From assembly GCA_000503195.1 (NCBI GenBank), contig AYSC01000037.1:1-39798 (forward strand): a DNA stretch of 39,798 nt. Direction: 5' to 3'. A program made the translations under genes and the position numbers. Of the stretch, positions 22,067 to 32,221 are shown in pieces. Source of the stretch: Blastomonas sp. CACIA14H2 (lineage in GTDB: Bacteria; Pseudomonadota; Alphaproteobacteria; Sphingomonadales; Sphingomonadaceae). The notes beneath the pieces are model-generated. The model worked only from the letters and a program-made list of their open reading frames with translations, had not been told where the DNA came from and did not search any database. Positions within the stretch are counted from its first letter, which is position 1; the number at the start of each line of letters is the position of its first letter.

Positions 22067-24205
22067 ATGACCGATACACCCACCACCGCAGACTGGCAGG
22101 CGCTGGCCGACAAGGAGGTCAAGGGCAAAGACCTGACTTGGCACACGCCCGAGGGCATTGCCGTCAAGCCGCTCTATACGGCGGACGATGTATCGGTCGA
22201 TCCCGGCCTGCCGGGCTTTGCGCCGTTCACGCGCGGGGTGCGCGCCAGCATGTATGCGGGCCGCCCCTGGACGATCCGGCAATATGCGGGTTTCTCGACC
22301 GCCGAGGAATCGAACGCCTTCTATCGCCGCAACCTCGCCGCCGGGCAGAAGGGGCTTTCGGTCGCGTTCGACCTCGCCACGCATCGCGGCTATGACAGCG
22401 ACCATCCGCGTGTCACCGGCGATGTCGGCAAGGCGGGCGTGGCGATCGATACCGTCGAGGACATGAAAATCCTGTTCGACGGCATTCCGCTCGACCAGAT
22501 GTCGGTTTCGATGACCATGAATGGCGCGGTGATCCCGATCCTCGCCTTCTTCATCGTTGCGGGCGAGGAGCAGGGGGTCGAGCGCAAGCTGCTCGACGGG
22601 ACCATCCAGAACGACATTCTCAAGGAGTTCATGGTCCGCAATACGTACATCTATCCACCCGAACCCTCGATGCGGATCATCTCGGACATTTTTGGTTATA
22701 CCTCGCGCGAGATGCCCAAGTTCAACAGCATCTCGATCTCCGGCTATCACATGCAGGAAGCCGGCGCGACGCAGGTGCAGGAGCTCGCCTTCACCATCGC
22801 CGACGGCATGGAATATGTGAAATACGGCGTCGCCTCGGGGCTCGACATCGACAAGTTCGCGGGGCGGCTGTCGTTCTTCTTCGCCATCGGCATGAACTTC
22901 TTCATGGAAATCGCCAAGCTGCGCGCCGCGCGCGTGCTGTGGCACCGGGTGATGACCAAGCTCGGCGCCAAGGACGAGCGCTCCAAGATGCTGCGCACCC
23001 ACTGCCAGACCAGCGGCGTGTCGCTGACCGAGCAGGACCCGTATAACAACGTCATCCGCACCACGATCGAGGCAATGGCCGCGATGCTGGGCGGCACGCA
23101 ATCGCTGCACACCAATGCGCTCGACGAGGCGATCGCATTGCCCACCGATTTCTCGGCGCGTATCGCCCGCAACACGCAGATCGTCATCCAGGAAGAGACC
23201 GGGATGACCAAGGTCGTCGATCCGCTGGGCGGCAGCTATTATATCGAGAGCCTGACTCAGGAACTGGTCGACAAGGCGTGGGAGATCATCGAGCGCGTCG
23301 AGAGCGAAGGCGGCATGGCCAAGGCGGTCGCAGCCGGCTGGCCCAAGGCGATGATCGAGGAAGCCGCCGCCGGTCGCCAGGCGCGGGTCGATCGCGGTGA
23401 TGACGTGATCGTCGGGGTGAACAAATATCGCCTCGCCAATGAAGACCTGCTCGAAACGCTCGAGGTCGACAATGCGAGGGTGCGCGAAGGCCAGATCGCG
23501 CGGATCAACGCGGTCAAGGCCGCGCGCGACGAGGTGGCGTGCCAGTCCGCGCTCGATGCGCTGCGCGAAGGCGCGAAAGGCAAGGGCAATCTGCTCGAAC
23601 TCGCGGTCGAGGCCGCCCGCGCGCGCGCTACGCTGGGCGAGATCAGCCAGGCGATGGAGGATGTGTTCGGCCGCTATGCGACGCGCCCGACGCCGGTCAA
23701 GGGCGTGTACGCAGCGCCGTACGAGGATGACAGCCGCTGGGCGCAGGTGGTCGATGGCGTCAAGGCGGTCGAGCGTCGCCTGGGGCGCAAACCCAAGCTG
23801 CTCGTCGCCAAGATGGGCCAGGACGGGCATGATCGCGGCGCGAACGTGATCGCCTCGGCGTTCGGGGACATGGGCTTCGATGTCGTCTCCGGCCCGCTGT
23901 TCCAGACGCCGGAGGAAACCGTGGTGCTGGCGCTCGAGACCGGCGTGGATGTCGTCGGTGCCTCCTCGCTCGCTGCGGGTCACAAGACGCTGATCCCCGA
24001 ACTGATCCGGGGGCTGAAAGAGGCTGGCCGCAACGACATCAAGGTGATCGCGGGCGGGGTGATTCCGCCGCAGGATTACGACTATCTGCGCGATGCCGGG
24101 GTGCAGGGCATCTATGGCCCCGGATCGAATGTCGTCGAATGTGCCGCCGATGTGTTGCGGCTGCTCGGCCATAACATGCCTCCGGTGCAGGAGGCTGCCG
24201 AATGA
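22067..24205 (+). CDS. scpA: Methylmalonyl-CoA mutase (large, cobalamin-binding)
   Basis: Adenosylcobalamin-dependent radical enzyme turning (R)-methylmalonyl-CoA into succinyl-CoA. The 712-residue single-chain protein has the catalytic TIM-barrel part with [20 protein letters not shown] and [12 protein letters not shown], and a C-terminal B12-binding domain starting [10 protein letters not shown], with the DxHxxG histidine that ligates cobalt, followed by the [14 protein letters not shown] and GGVIPPQDY loops. The start [10 protein letters not shown] was chosen because the upstream extension overlaps the preceding gene. No partner subunit is needed at this length. The gene for the G-protein chaperone MeaB is not in the window. 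Confidence 0.96.
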   Translation: MTDTPTTADWQALADKEVKGKDLTWHTPEGIAVKPLYTADDVSVDPGLPGFAPFTRGVRASMYAGRPWTIRQYAGFSTAEESNAFYRRNLAAGQKGLSVAFDLATHRGYDSDHPRVTGDVGKAGVAIDTVEDMKILFDGIPLDQMSVSMTMNGAVIPILAFFIVAGEEQGVERKLLDGTIQNDILKEFMVRNTYIYPPEPSMRIISDIFGYTSREMPKFNSISISGYHMQEAGATQVQELAFTIADGMEYVKYGVASGLDIDKFAGRLSFFFAIGMNFFMEIAKLRAARVLWHRVMTKLGAKDERSKMLRTHCQTSGVSLTEQDPYNNVIRTTIEAMAAMLGGTQSLHTNALDEAIALPTDFSARIARNTQIVIQEETGMTKVVDPLGGSYYIESLTQELVDKAWEIIERVESEGGMAKAVAAGWPKAMIEEAAAGRQARVDRGDDVIVGVNKYRLANEDLLETLEVDNARVREGQIARINAVKAARDEVACQSALDALREGAKGKGNLLELAVEAARARATLGEISQAMEDVFGRYATRPTPVKGVYAAPYEDDSRWAQVVDGVKAVERRLGRKPKLLVAKMGQDGHDRGANVIASAFGDMGFDVVSGPLFQTPEETVVLALETGVDVVGASSLAAGHKTLIPELIRGLKEAGRNDIKVIAGGVIPPQDYDYLRDAGVQGIYGPGSNVVECAADVLRLLGHNMPPVQEAAE

Positions 24206-24224
24206 TGCCAGGACACACCACCCC

Positions 24225-24291
24225 CCGTTTGTCCCGAGCGAAGTCGAGGGACCTTGCGCACACGTGTCTCGACTTCGCTCGACACAAACGG
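24225..24291. repeat. Inverted repeat CCGTTTGT...ACAAACGG
   Basis: The left arm CCGTTTGTCCCGAGCGAAGTCGAG and the right arm CTCGACTTCGCTCGACACAAACGG, listed here in parts (CCGTTTGT; GAGCGAAGTCGAG; CTCGACTTCGCTC; ACAAACGG), form a near-perfect stem of over 20 base pairs around a short spacer. This is another familiar sphingomonad dispersed palindrome. It occupies most of the mcm-bioB gap and ends nine bases before the first bioB ATG. Confidence 0.75.
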
Positions 24292-24300
24292 ATTTAAGGA

Positions 24301-25299
24301 ATGACCTCGATAATGAGAACCGACTGGACCCGCGAGGAAATCACCGCGCTGTTCGATCTGCCGTTCAACGACCTCATGTTCGAGGCGCAGAGCGTGCATC
24401 GCGCGAATTTCCCGCGCAACGAGGTGCAGCTTTCCACCCTCTTGTCGATCAAGACCGGCGGCTGCCCCGAGGATTGCGGATATTGCAGCCAGTCCAAGGA
24501 TGCCGAGAGCGGCGTCAAGGCGACTAAGCTGATGGACGTGCAGGCGGTGCTGCAAGCAGCCGCCCAGGCCAAGGACCACGGATCGGGCCGCTTCTGCATG
24601 GGCGCGGCGTGGCGCAACCCCAAGGACAAGGACATCCCCAAGCTCGCCGCGATGATCAAGGGCGTGCGCGAGATGGGCATGGAAACCTGCATGACGCTGG
24701 GCATGCTGACCCCGTCGCAGGCGCGCGCGCTGGCCGATGCAGGCCTCGATTATTACAACCACAATATCGACACCGCGCCCGAGAACTACGCCAATGTCAT
24801 CACCACCCGGACCTTCGAGGACCGGATGGAAACGCTGGAGAATGTGCGCTCGGCGGGCATCAACGTGTGCTGCGGCGGCATTGTGGGCATGGGCGAGACC
24901 CGCGCCGACCGTATCGGCTTCATCCACGCGCTCGCGACCATGCCGCACCCGGAAAGCGTGCCGATCAACGCGCTGGTCCCTGTCAAGGGCACGGTGCTGG
25001 GCGACATGCTCGCCGATACGCCGCTGGCCAAGATCGACGAAATCGAGTTCGTCCGCACGGTGGCCGTCGCGCGCATCACCATGCCGCAATCGATGGTGCG
25101 CCTGAGCGCGGGCCGCGAGAGCATGTCCGAAAGCTGCCAGGCCTTGTGCTTCATGGCGGGCGCGAACAGCATCTTCACGGGCGATAAGCTGCTCACCGCG
25201 CCCAATGCCGGCGACGACAAGGATTCGGCGCTGCTCTCCAAGCTGGGGATGAAGGCGATGGCCTCGCAGCCGCTTGGGGCTCTGGAGGCGGCGGAGTAA
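24301..25299 (+). CDS. bioB: Biotin synthase
   Basis: Radical-SAM enzyme inserting sulfur into dethiobiotin. The 332-residue protein has the [4Fe-4S] motif CPEDCGYC (Cys55, Cys59, Cys62), the YYNHNIDT segment, the [11 protein letters not shown] stretch and the arginine in RLSAGR that serves the [2Fe-2S] site. Two starts are possible: 24301 sits directly against AAGGA, 24313 (MRTDWT) has a 12-base spacer, and neither is ideal. Other biotin genes (bioF, A, D) are absent. The position between the mutase and pccA suggests cofactor supply for the biotin-dependent carboxylase (inference). Confidence 0.96.
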   Translation: MTSIMRTDWTREEITALFDLPFNDLMFEAQSVHRANFPRNEVQLSTLLSIKTGGCPEDCGYCSQSKDAESGVKATKLMDVQAVLQAAAQAKDHGSGRFCMGAAWRNPKDKDIPKLAAMIKGVREMGMETCMTLGMLTPSQARALADAGLDYYNHNIDTAPENYANVITTRTFEDRMETLENVRSAGINVCCGGIVGMGETRADRIGFIHALATMPHPESVPINALVPVKGTVLGDMLADTPLAKIDEIEFVRTVAVARITMPQSMVRLSAGRESMSESCQALCFMAGANSIFTGDKLLTAPNAGDDKDSALLSKLGMKAMASQPLGALEAAE

Positions 25300-25306
25300 C
25301 GCTCGC

Positions 25307-26173
25307 ATGATCCGCCCGCTCGCCACCCTGATCGGTATCGCCTTAACTTGCGCTGCGCCCGTCGCCGCGCAGCCGGCGCCGATCAGCATTGGCGAGACGC
25401 ACACGATCGCGTCCATGCCGCTGGCGCAGGATCGGGTGGTGAACGTCTATCTGCCTGCGGATTACGCGACATCGGGCAAGCGCTATCCGGTGCTGTACTT
25501 GATCGATGGCGGGCTGGATCAGGATTTCCTCCACGTTGTCGGCACCACCGCACTCGGGGCGCTCTGGGCGCGGTCGCAGCCGGTGATCGTGGTCGGCATC
25601 GCGACGCAGGACCGTCGGCGCGAACTGACCGGGCCGACCAGGGATGCCGAACTTCTCAAGCGCTATCCCACGGCAGGCCATTCCGCCGAATTTCGCAGTT
25701 TCATTCGCGACGAGGTGATGCCGATGGTCGCCGCGCGCTATCGGACCAATGGCGAGGCCGGCGTGATCGGGGAATCGCTTGCCGGGCTGTTCATTGTCGA
25801 GACCTTCCTGACCGAGCCCGATCTGTTCGATCATTATGCCGCGATCAGCCCCAGCCTGTGGTGGGACAAGGCGAGGCTCGCGCAAGGCGCGGCGGGGTTG
25901 CTCAAGACACCGATGCTCAAGCCGCATCGCCTATATCTCACCATCGCCGATGAAGGCGGCGAGATGCAGGCGGCCGCCGATGATCTGGTCAAGGCGCTCG
26001 CCGCCCATCCGCGCGAAGGCCGCATCTGGTGCTACGCGCCGCATCAGCAGCTGACCCATGCCACGATCTACCACAGCGTCTCGCCCGAGGCGCTGCAGTA
26101 TCTTTTCCCAACTCCGGTCGAGCAAGACCCGCAAAGTGGATTTGACATAGCATGCCAATCACCAAGATCCTGA
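25307..26173 (+). CDS. Exported alpha/beta hydrolase, esterase D/enterochelin-esterase-like
   Basis: The 288-residue protein begins with a signal peptide (MIRPLATLIGIALTCAAPVAA, cleavage near AQ), so it is probably periplasmic. The body has the YPVLYLIDG strand, the nucleophile elbow GESLAG (Ser157), SPSLWWD after it and a late His in HQQLTHATIYH, as in the esterase D/Fes-like hydrolase family. The substrate is unknown. The ATG at 25307 is seven bases past the bioB stop. Its 3' end overlaps pccA by 22 bases in another frame, indicating translational coupling. Its place in a cytoplasmic CoA pathway is unexplained. Confidence 0.85.
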   Translation: MIRPLATLIGIALTCAAPVAAQPAPISIGETHTIASMPLAQDRVVNVYLPADYATSGKRYPVLYLIDGGLDQDFLHVVGTTALGALWARSQPVIVVGIATQDRRRELTGPTRDAELLKRYPTAGHSAEFRSFIRDEVMPMVAARYRTNGEAGVIGESLAGLFIVETFLTEPDLFDHYAAISPSLWWDKARLAQGAAGLLKTPMLKPHRLYLTIADEGGEMQAAADDLVKALAAHPREGRIWCYAPHQQLTHATIYHSVSPEALQYLFPTPVEQDPQSGFDIACQSPRS

Positions 26174-28149
26174 TCGCCAACCGGGGCGAGATCGCCTGCC
26201 GCGTTATCCGCACCGCCCGCAAGATGGGCATCAAGACGGTCGCCGTCTATTCGGATGCCGACGCGCGCAGCCCCCATGTCGAGATGGCGGACGAGGCGGT
26301 GCATATCGGCCCATCGCCCGCCGCGCAGTCCTATCTGCTGGCTGACAAGATCATCGAGGCATGCAAGGCGACCGGCGCGGATGCGGTGCATCCCGGCTAT
26401 GGCTTCCTGTCCGAACGCACCAGCTTTGCCGAGGCGCTGAAGGCCGCCGGCATCACCTTTATCGGCCCGCCCCCCAATGCCATCGCCGCGATGGGCGACA
26501 AGATCGAATCGAAGAAGCTCGCCAAGCAGGCGGGCGTCAATGTCGTCCCCGGTTTTGTCGGCGAGATCGAGGATACCGAGCACGCGGTGCGCATCGCCAG
26601 CGAGATCGGCTATCCGGTGATGATGAAGGCCTCGGCCGGCGGCGGAGGCAAGGGCATGCGCTTGGCCTATAGCGAACAGGACGTGCGCGAAGGCTTCGAG
26701 GCGACCAAGCGCGAGGGCCTGAACAGCTTCGGCGACGATCGCGTGTTCATCGAGAAATTCATCGAACAGCCGCGCCATATCGAGATCCAGGTGCTGGGCG
26801 ACCAGCACGGCAATATCGTCTATCTCGGCGAGCGCGAATGCTCGATCCAGCGCCGCCACCAGAAGGTCGTGGAGGAGGCACCGTCGCCGTTCGTCAGCCC
26901 CGAGATGCGCAAGAAGATGGGCGAGCAGGCGGTCGCGCTCGCGCGTGCGGTGGGCTATTACAGCGCGGGCACGGTCGAGCTGATCGTGTCGGGCGCGGAC
27001 ACCACCGGCGACAGCTTCTACTTTCTCGAGATGAACACCCGGCTTCAGGTCGAGCATCCCGTCACCGAGTTGGTCACCGGGCTCGATCTGGTCGAGCAGA
27101 TGATCCGCGTCGCGCAGGGCGAGCCGCTCGCGTTCACGCAGGACGACATCAAGCTGACCGGCTGGGCGGTCGAAAACCGCGTCTATGCCGAAGACCCCTA
27201 TCGCGGCTTTCTGCCGTCGATCGGTCGTCTGGTCCGCTACAACCCGCCCAAGCAGAAAAAGGGCGTGCGCGTCGACGATGGCGTCGAAGAGGGCGGCGAG
27301 GTCTCGATCCATTACGACCCGATGATCGCCAAGCTGATCACCTATGGCGAAACCCGGCTCGACGCGATCGACCGGCAGATCACCGCGATCGACCGGTTCG
27401 AGATCGAGGGGCCGGGGCACAATCTCGATTTCGTCTCGGCGCTGATGCAGCACGAGCGTTTCCGTTCGGGCAACATCACCACCGGGTTCATCGCCGAGGA
27501 ATATCCCGATGGCTTTCACGGTGCGCCGGCCTCGCCCGAACTGCTGCGGCGTCTGGCGGCGATGGCGGCGTTCATCGCGACCGCAGAGGCCGACCGCGCG
27601 CTGCGCGTCTCGGACCAGCTCGGCAACCGCCTGACTCCGCCGTCCGAATGGCGCGTGCGCAAGGGCGATATCGCGATGGAGGTCTCGGTCAGCGAGGACG
27701 CCATCGTGGTCGACGGTGACGTGGTCGATCTGTCGATGGGCTATACCCCCGGCGACCGGCTCGCGGTGGCCGATTTCGGTGACGAGGAGGAGAGCGACGA
27801 ACTGGCGGTCAAGGTGCAGCGCACGCGAACCGGCTTTGCGCTGACCGCGCGCGGCGCGACGCACAGCTTCGAGGTGCTGCCTGCGCATGTCGCGGAGCAC
27901 GCCCGGCACATGATCGAGAAGGTACCGCCCGACCTGTCGCGCTTCCTGCTCTGCCCGATGCCGGGCCTGCTGGTGAAGCTGCACGTGGCCGAAGGCGACA
28001 AGGTGCAGCCCGGCCAGCCGCTCGCCATCGTCGAGGCGATGAAGATGGAGAACATCCTGCGTGCCGAAAAGGCCGCGACGGTCAAGACGATCAGCGCCGC
28101 CGAGGGCGACAGCCTGGCGGTCGACGCGGTCATCCTCGAGCTGGAATAA
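26152..28149 (+). CDS. pccA: Propionyl-CoA carboxylase alpha subunit (biotin carboxylase and biotin carrier)
   Basis: Carboxylates its own biotin with ATP and bicarbonate and feeds PccB. The 665-residue protein starts ITKILIANRGEIACRVIRTAR, has the ATP-grasp glycine loop SAGGGGKGMR, the ERECSIQRRHQK and EMNTRLQVEHPVTE segments, a middle BT-type linker domain, and a C-terminal biotinyl domain with the target lysine in EAMKMEN. The length and biotinyl end fit a PCC or similar acyl-CoA carboxylase alpha subunit; the locus decides for propionyl-CoA. The ATG lies inside the preceding hydrolase gene and has only a weak ribosome site, consistent with coupling. Confidence 0.95.
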   Translation: MPITKILIANRGEIACRVIRTARKMGIKTVAVYSDADARSPHVEMADEAVHIGPSPAAQSYLLADKIIEACKATGADAVHPGYGFLSERTSFAEALKAAGITFIGPPPNAIAAMGDKIESKKLAKQAGVNVVPGFVGEIEDTEHAVRIASEIGYPVMMKASAGGGGKGMRLAYSEQDVREGFEATKREGLNSFGDDRVFIEKFIEQPRHIEIQVLGDQHGNIVYLGERECSIQRRHQKVVEEAPSPFVSPEMRKKMGEQAVALARAVGYYSAGTVELIVSGADTTGDSFYFLEMNTRLQVEHPVTELVTGLDLVEQMIRVAQGEPLAFTQDDIKLTGWAVENRVYAEDPYRGFLPSIGRLVRYNPPKQKKGVRVDDGVEEGGEVSIHYDPMIAKLITYGETRLDAIDRQITAIDRFEIEGPGHNLDFVSALMQHERFRSGNITTGFIAEEYPDGFHGAPASPELLRRLAAMAAFIATAEADRALRVSDQLGNRLTPPSEWRVRKGDIAMEVSVSEDAIVVDGDVVDLSMGYTPGDRLAVADFGDEEESDELAVKVQRTRTGFALTARGATHSFEVLPAHVAEHARHMIEKVPPDLSRFLLCPMPGLLVKLHVAEGDKVQPGQPLAIVEAMKMENILRAEKAATVKTISAAEGDSLAVDAVILELE

Positions 28150-28172
28150 TCCATCCACCGGATATGTGATCG

Positions 28173-28206
28173 CTGTCCGGTCCGCGTGCGGGCTGGACAG
28201 TTGATT
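28173..28206 (+). terminator. Possible terminator after pccA
   Basis: CTGTCCGGTCCGC and GCGGGCTGGACAG pair with an internal mismatch around a GT loop (28173-28200) and are followed by TTGATT. The T run is short, so termination may be partial. It would separate the propionyl-CoA run from the transporter gene. Confidence 0.45.
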
Positions 28207-28264
28207 GCGCCGCAATTCCTCTCCATAGACTGTCGCCTTGGGGACTGGATGGGGAGAGCGCTGG

Positions 28265-29854
28265 ATGGCCGCAACGGCTGCAGCAGATGGGCAGGATTTC
28301 GACGCTAGCCGCGATCGGCTGGTGATCGTCGCATCCTCGCTCGGCACGGTTTTCGAATGGTATGATTTCTTTGTCTACGGGATTCTGGCGACGCTGATCG
28401 GCCAGCTCTTCTTCCCGTCGGACAATCCCACTGCGGCGACGCTCGCCTCGCTTGCGATCTTCGGCGCGGGCTTTGGCGTGCGTCCGCTGGGCGCGGTGCT
28501 GTTCGGCTATCTTGGCGACAAGGTGGGGCGCAAGTACACCTTCCTCGTCACCATCTCGCTGATGGGCGGGGCGACCGCCTCGATCGGCCTGCTGCCGACC
28601 TTTGCCACCGCAGGCGTCTGGGCCGCGGCACTCCTCCTGGTGCTGCGCTGCCTGCAGGGGCTGGCGCTGGGCGGCGAATATGGCGGCGCGGCGATCTATG
28701 TCGCGGAGCACGCCCCGCCGGGCAAGCGCGGCCAGTATACCAGCTGGATCCAGGCCTCGGTCGCGGGCGGCTTCCTGCTCGCGGTGATCTGCGTGCTGGC
28801 GACGCGCAAGCTGATGACCCCTGAGGATTTCAACGCCTGGGGCTGGCGCGTGCCGTTCCTGATCTCGATCCTGCTGCTCGCGATCTCGCTCTATATCCGC
28901 ATGAAGCTGTCAGAAAGCCCGGTGTTCCAGGCGATGAAGGCCGCCGGATCGACCTCGAAGAACCCGTTCATGGATAGCCTGCGCTATCCCGGCAACATCA
29001 AGCGGGTGATGGTGGCGCTGTTCGGCGTCGCAGCGGGCCTGACGGTGATCTATTACACCTCGCAGTTCGGCACGCTCTATTTCCTCACCGGGACCGCACG
29101 CGTGGCCGAGGAAGATGCGCTGTTGTACATGGCCGCAGGGGCCACGCTCGCCGCGCCGCTCTATGTGTTCTTCGGCTGGCTGTCCGACCGGGTGGGGCGC
29201 AAGCGCCTGCTGCTGATCGGCTACGGGCTGACCGTGGTGCTGCTGTTCCCGCTCTTCCACCTGATGGCGCAGGCGGCCAACCCGGCGCTGGAAACCGCGA
29301 CCAAGACCTCGCCGGTGACGCTCGCCATGCCCGAATGCGCGTTCAACGCGCTTCAGCGCACGCAGACCACCGAATGCGCCAAGGCGCTCAATTTCCTCAG
29401 CAAGCGCGGCATCAGCTACACCAAGGTGGAAGGCGATGCCGTGGCGCTCAGCGTGGGCGGGACGGTCGTGCGCGGCTATGACGAAAAGGCTTATGTCGCG
29501 GCGCTGGAAAAGGCGGGCTATCCCGACAAGTCCGATCCGGCCTCCCGCCAGCCCTGGCTGATCATCCTCTCGGTCGCGCTGATGGTGGCGCTGTCGGCGA
29601 TGACCTATGGCCAGGTCGCCGCGATCATGGTCGAGCTGTTCCCGGCCAAGATCCGCTATACCTCGATGTCGATCCCCTATCATATCGGCACCGGCTATTT
29701 CGGCGGCTTTCTGCCCTATATCTCGCAATATATCGTGGCGCGGACGGGCGATGCCTATTCCGGCCTGTGGTACACGATCGCAGTCGTTGTGATGGCGTTC
29801 ACGGTGTCGCTGATCTGGCTGCCGGAAACCTCGGGGCAGGACGATATTGGTTGA
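28265..29854 (+). CDS. MFS transporter, metabolite:H+ symporter (MHS) type, with periplasmic insert
   Basis: Inner-membrane secondary transporter of 529 residues with 12 predicted helices. The N-terminal VIVASSLGTVFEWYDFFVYG and the paired loops GDKVGRK (84-90) and SDRVGRKR (307-314) mark the MHS/sugar-porter branch, whose members carry carboxylates, proline or betaine. Between TM9 and TM10 there is an insert of about 90 residues (338-428), predicted periplasmic, with Cys358 and Cys371. GGGGAGAG precedes the ATG at 28265; a TTG at 28238 is an alternative. Proximity to the propionyl-CoA genes makes a short organic acid a possible substrate (inference). Confidence 0.88.
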   Translation: MAATAAADGQDFDASRDRLVIVASSLGTVFEWYDFFVYGILATLIGQLFFPSDNPTAATLASLAIFGAGFGVRPLGAVLFGYLGDKVGRKYTFLVTISLMGGATASIGLLPTFATAGVWAAALLLVLRCLQGLALGGEYGGAAIYVAEHAPPGKRGQYTSWIQASVAGGFLLAVICVLATRKLMTPEDFNAWGWRVPFLISILLLAISLYIRMKLSESPVFQAMKAAGSTSKNPFMDSLRYPGNIKRVMVALFGVAAGLTVIYYTSQFGTLYFLTGTARVAEEDALLYMAAGATLAAPLYVFFGWLSDRVGRKRLLLIGYGLTVVLLFPLFHLMAQAANPALETATKTSPVTLAMPECAFNALQRTQTTECAKALNFLSKRGISYTKVEGDAVALSVGGTVVRGYDEKAYVAALEKAGYPDKSDPASRQPWLIILSVALMVALSAMTYGQVAAIMVELFPAKIRYTSMSIPYHIGTGYFGGFLPYISQYIVARTGDAYSGLWYTIAVVVMAFTVSLIWLPETSGQDDIG

Positions 29855-29876
29855 GGCCGTTTCAGCGCAGGCGAAC

Positions 29877-30902
29877 ATGCGGCTGGTGCTCGATGGCGGG
29901 GCGCTGGTTTCCAATTGGCGTGCGCTCGATCGGCTGAGCGGCGACGCGAGCGCGGGCGCGGCGGTCAAGGCCGATGGCTATGGCCTGGGCGCGGCCGAGG
30001 TGGTGCGGCGGCTGACGGCGGCAGGTTGCCGCGATTTCTTCGTCGCGCATTGGGGCGAGGCGCAGGCGCTGACAGGTCTGGTCGATCCGGCCCGGCTCGC
30101 GGTGCTGCACGGCATCGCGCCGGGCGAGGAGGGTGCGGCGCTCGCCGGACTGGCAGTGCCGGTGCTCAACAGCGCCGAGCAGATCGTCCGCTGGCGCGAA
30201 GCGGGCGGGGGCCGCTGCCATGTGATGGTCGATACCGGCATGAGCCGGCTGGGGCTCGACTGGCGCGAGGACGTCGCGGGCCTGTGCGCCGGGCTCGATA
30301 TCGATCTGTGCCTGAGCCATCTGGCATCGGCGGAAGAGGATACGGCGCAGAATGCCGCGCAGCGCGCGAGATTTGAAGAGGCACGCCAGCAGGTTGCGGC
30401 GCGGCGCTACAGCTTCGCCAACAGCGCGGGCATTGCGCTGGGCACCGGCTATCATTTCGACTGCACCCGCCCCGGCCTCGCGCTTTATGGCGGCGTGCCC
30501 TGCGACGCGTTGGCAGACCATATCCGCCCGGTCATGCGGCTGGAGACGCGCATCCTGCAGGTGCGCCATGTCCGCGCGGGCGACAGCATCGGCTATGGCG
30601 CGACCTTTGTCGCGCAGCACGACATGCGCACCGCGACGCTGGCGCTGGGCTATGCCGATGGCTTCAAGCGGGCCTTCTCGTCGATCGGCGCCTTCCGCCA
30701 AGGCGATGCGCGCTTGCCGATCCTGGGACGCGTCTCGATGGACCTGACCTGTATCGACCTCAGCGCTGCGCCCGCTCTGGGCGAGGGCGACTGGATCGCG
30801 GCCGATTTCGTCCTGCCCGAGGTTCAGGCCGCGACCGGGATCAGCCAGTATGAATGGCTCACCCAGATCGGCCGACGGTTCGACCGGATCTGGGTGGATT
30901 GA
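29877..30902 (+). CDS. alr: Alanine racemase
   Basis: PLP enzyme producing D-alanine for peptidoglycan. From ATG 29877 the protein has 341 residues, slightly short for the family. The PLP lysine is Lys31 in AVKADGYGLGA (usually AVVKANAYGHG), the opposing catalytic tyrosine is Tyr240 in SIGYGATF, and MVDTGMSRLG and RPGLALYGG are typical. A TTG start at 29847 overlapping the transporter stop would add ten residues (VEAVSAQAN), which do not look conserved. It follows the MFS gene by 22 bases and is probably co-transcribed. Confidence 0.92.
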   Translation: MRLVLDGGALVSNWRALDRLSGDASAGAAVKADGYGLGAAEVVRRLTAAGCRDFFVAHWGEAQALTGLVDPARLAVLHGIAPGEEGAALAGLAVPVLNSAEQIVRWREAGGGRCHVMVDTGMSRLGLDWREDVAGLCAGLDIDLCLSHLASAEEDTAQNAAQRARFEEARQQVAARRYSFANSAGIALGTGYHFDCTRPGLALYGGVPCDALADHIRPVMRLETRILQVRHVRAGDSIGYGATFVAQHDMRTATLALGYADGFKRAFSSIGAFRQGDARLPILGRVSMDLTCIDLSAAPALGEGDWIAADFVLPEVQAATGISQYEWLTQIGRRFDRIWVD

Positions 30903-30977
30903 GCGCCTGGACGATACCGCTCGTCATTGCCGCGAACGCGGATCCCGCTTGTTCGCTACGGTAAAGCAACAGCCGGA

Positions 30978-30995
30978 CCCCCGCCTTCGCGGGGG
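30978..30995. terminator. GC-rich hairpin between convergent alr and acetyl-CoA acetyltransferase genes
   Basis: CCCCCGC, loop CTTC, GCGGGGG forms a perfect seven-base stem and sits between two stop codons facing each other. There is no T tract, so it may act as a bidirectional mRNA 3'-end stabiliser rather than a true intrinsic terminator. The flanking CCGGACCCCCGCC...GTGACGGGC looks like another dispersed palindrome type. Confidence 0.5.
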
Positions 30996-31006
30996 TGACG
31001 GGCAGC

Positions 31007-32179
<1,173 letters not shown>

Positions 32180-32221
32180 GATGTGCGTTCTCCAAAGGCT
32201 GGGGAGGATGGATCGTGATCG

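Noticed and set aside
21956-24172. Minus-strand 738-codon open frame opposite the mutase
   Set aside because: It is a mirror of the mutase codons; the mutase on the plus strand is unmistakable.
26068-28347. Minus-strand 759-codon open frame opposite pccA
   Set aside because: It is antisense to pccA, with composition typical of shadow frames.
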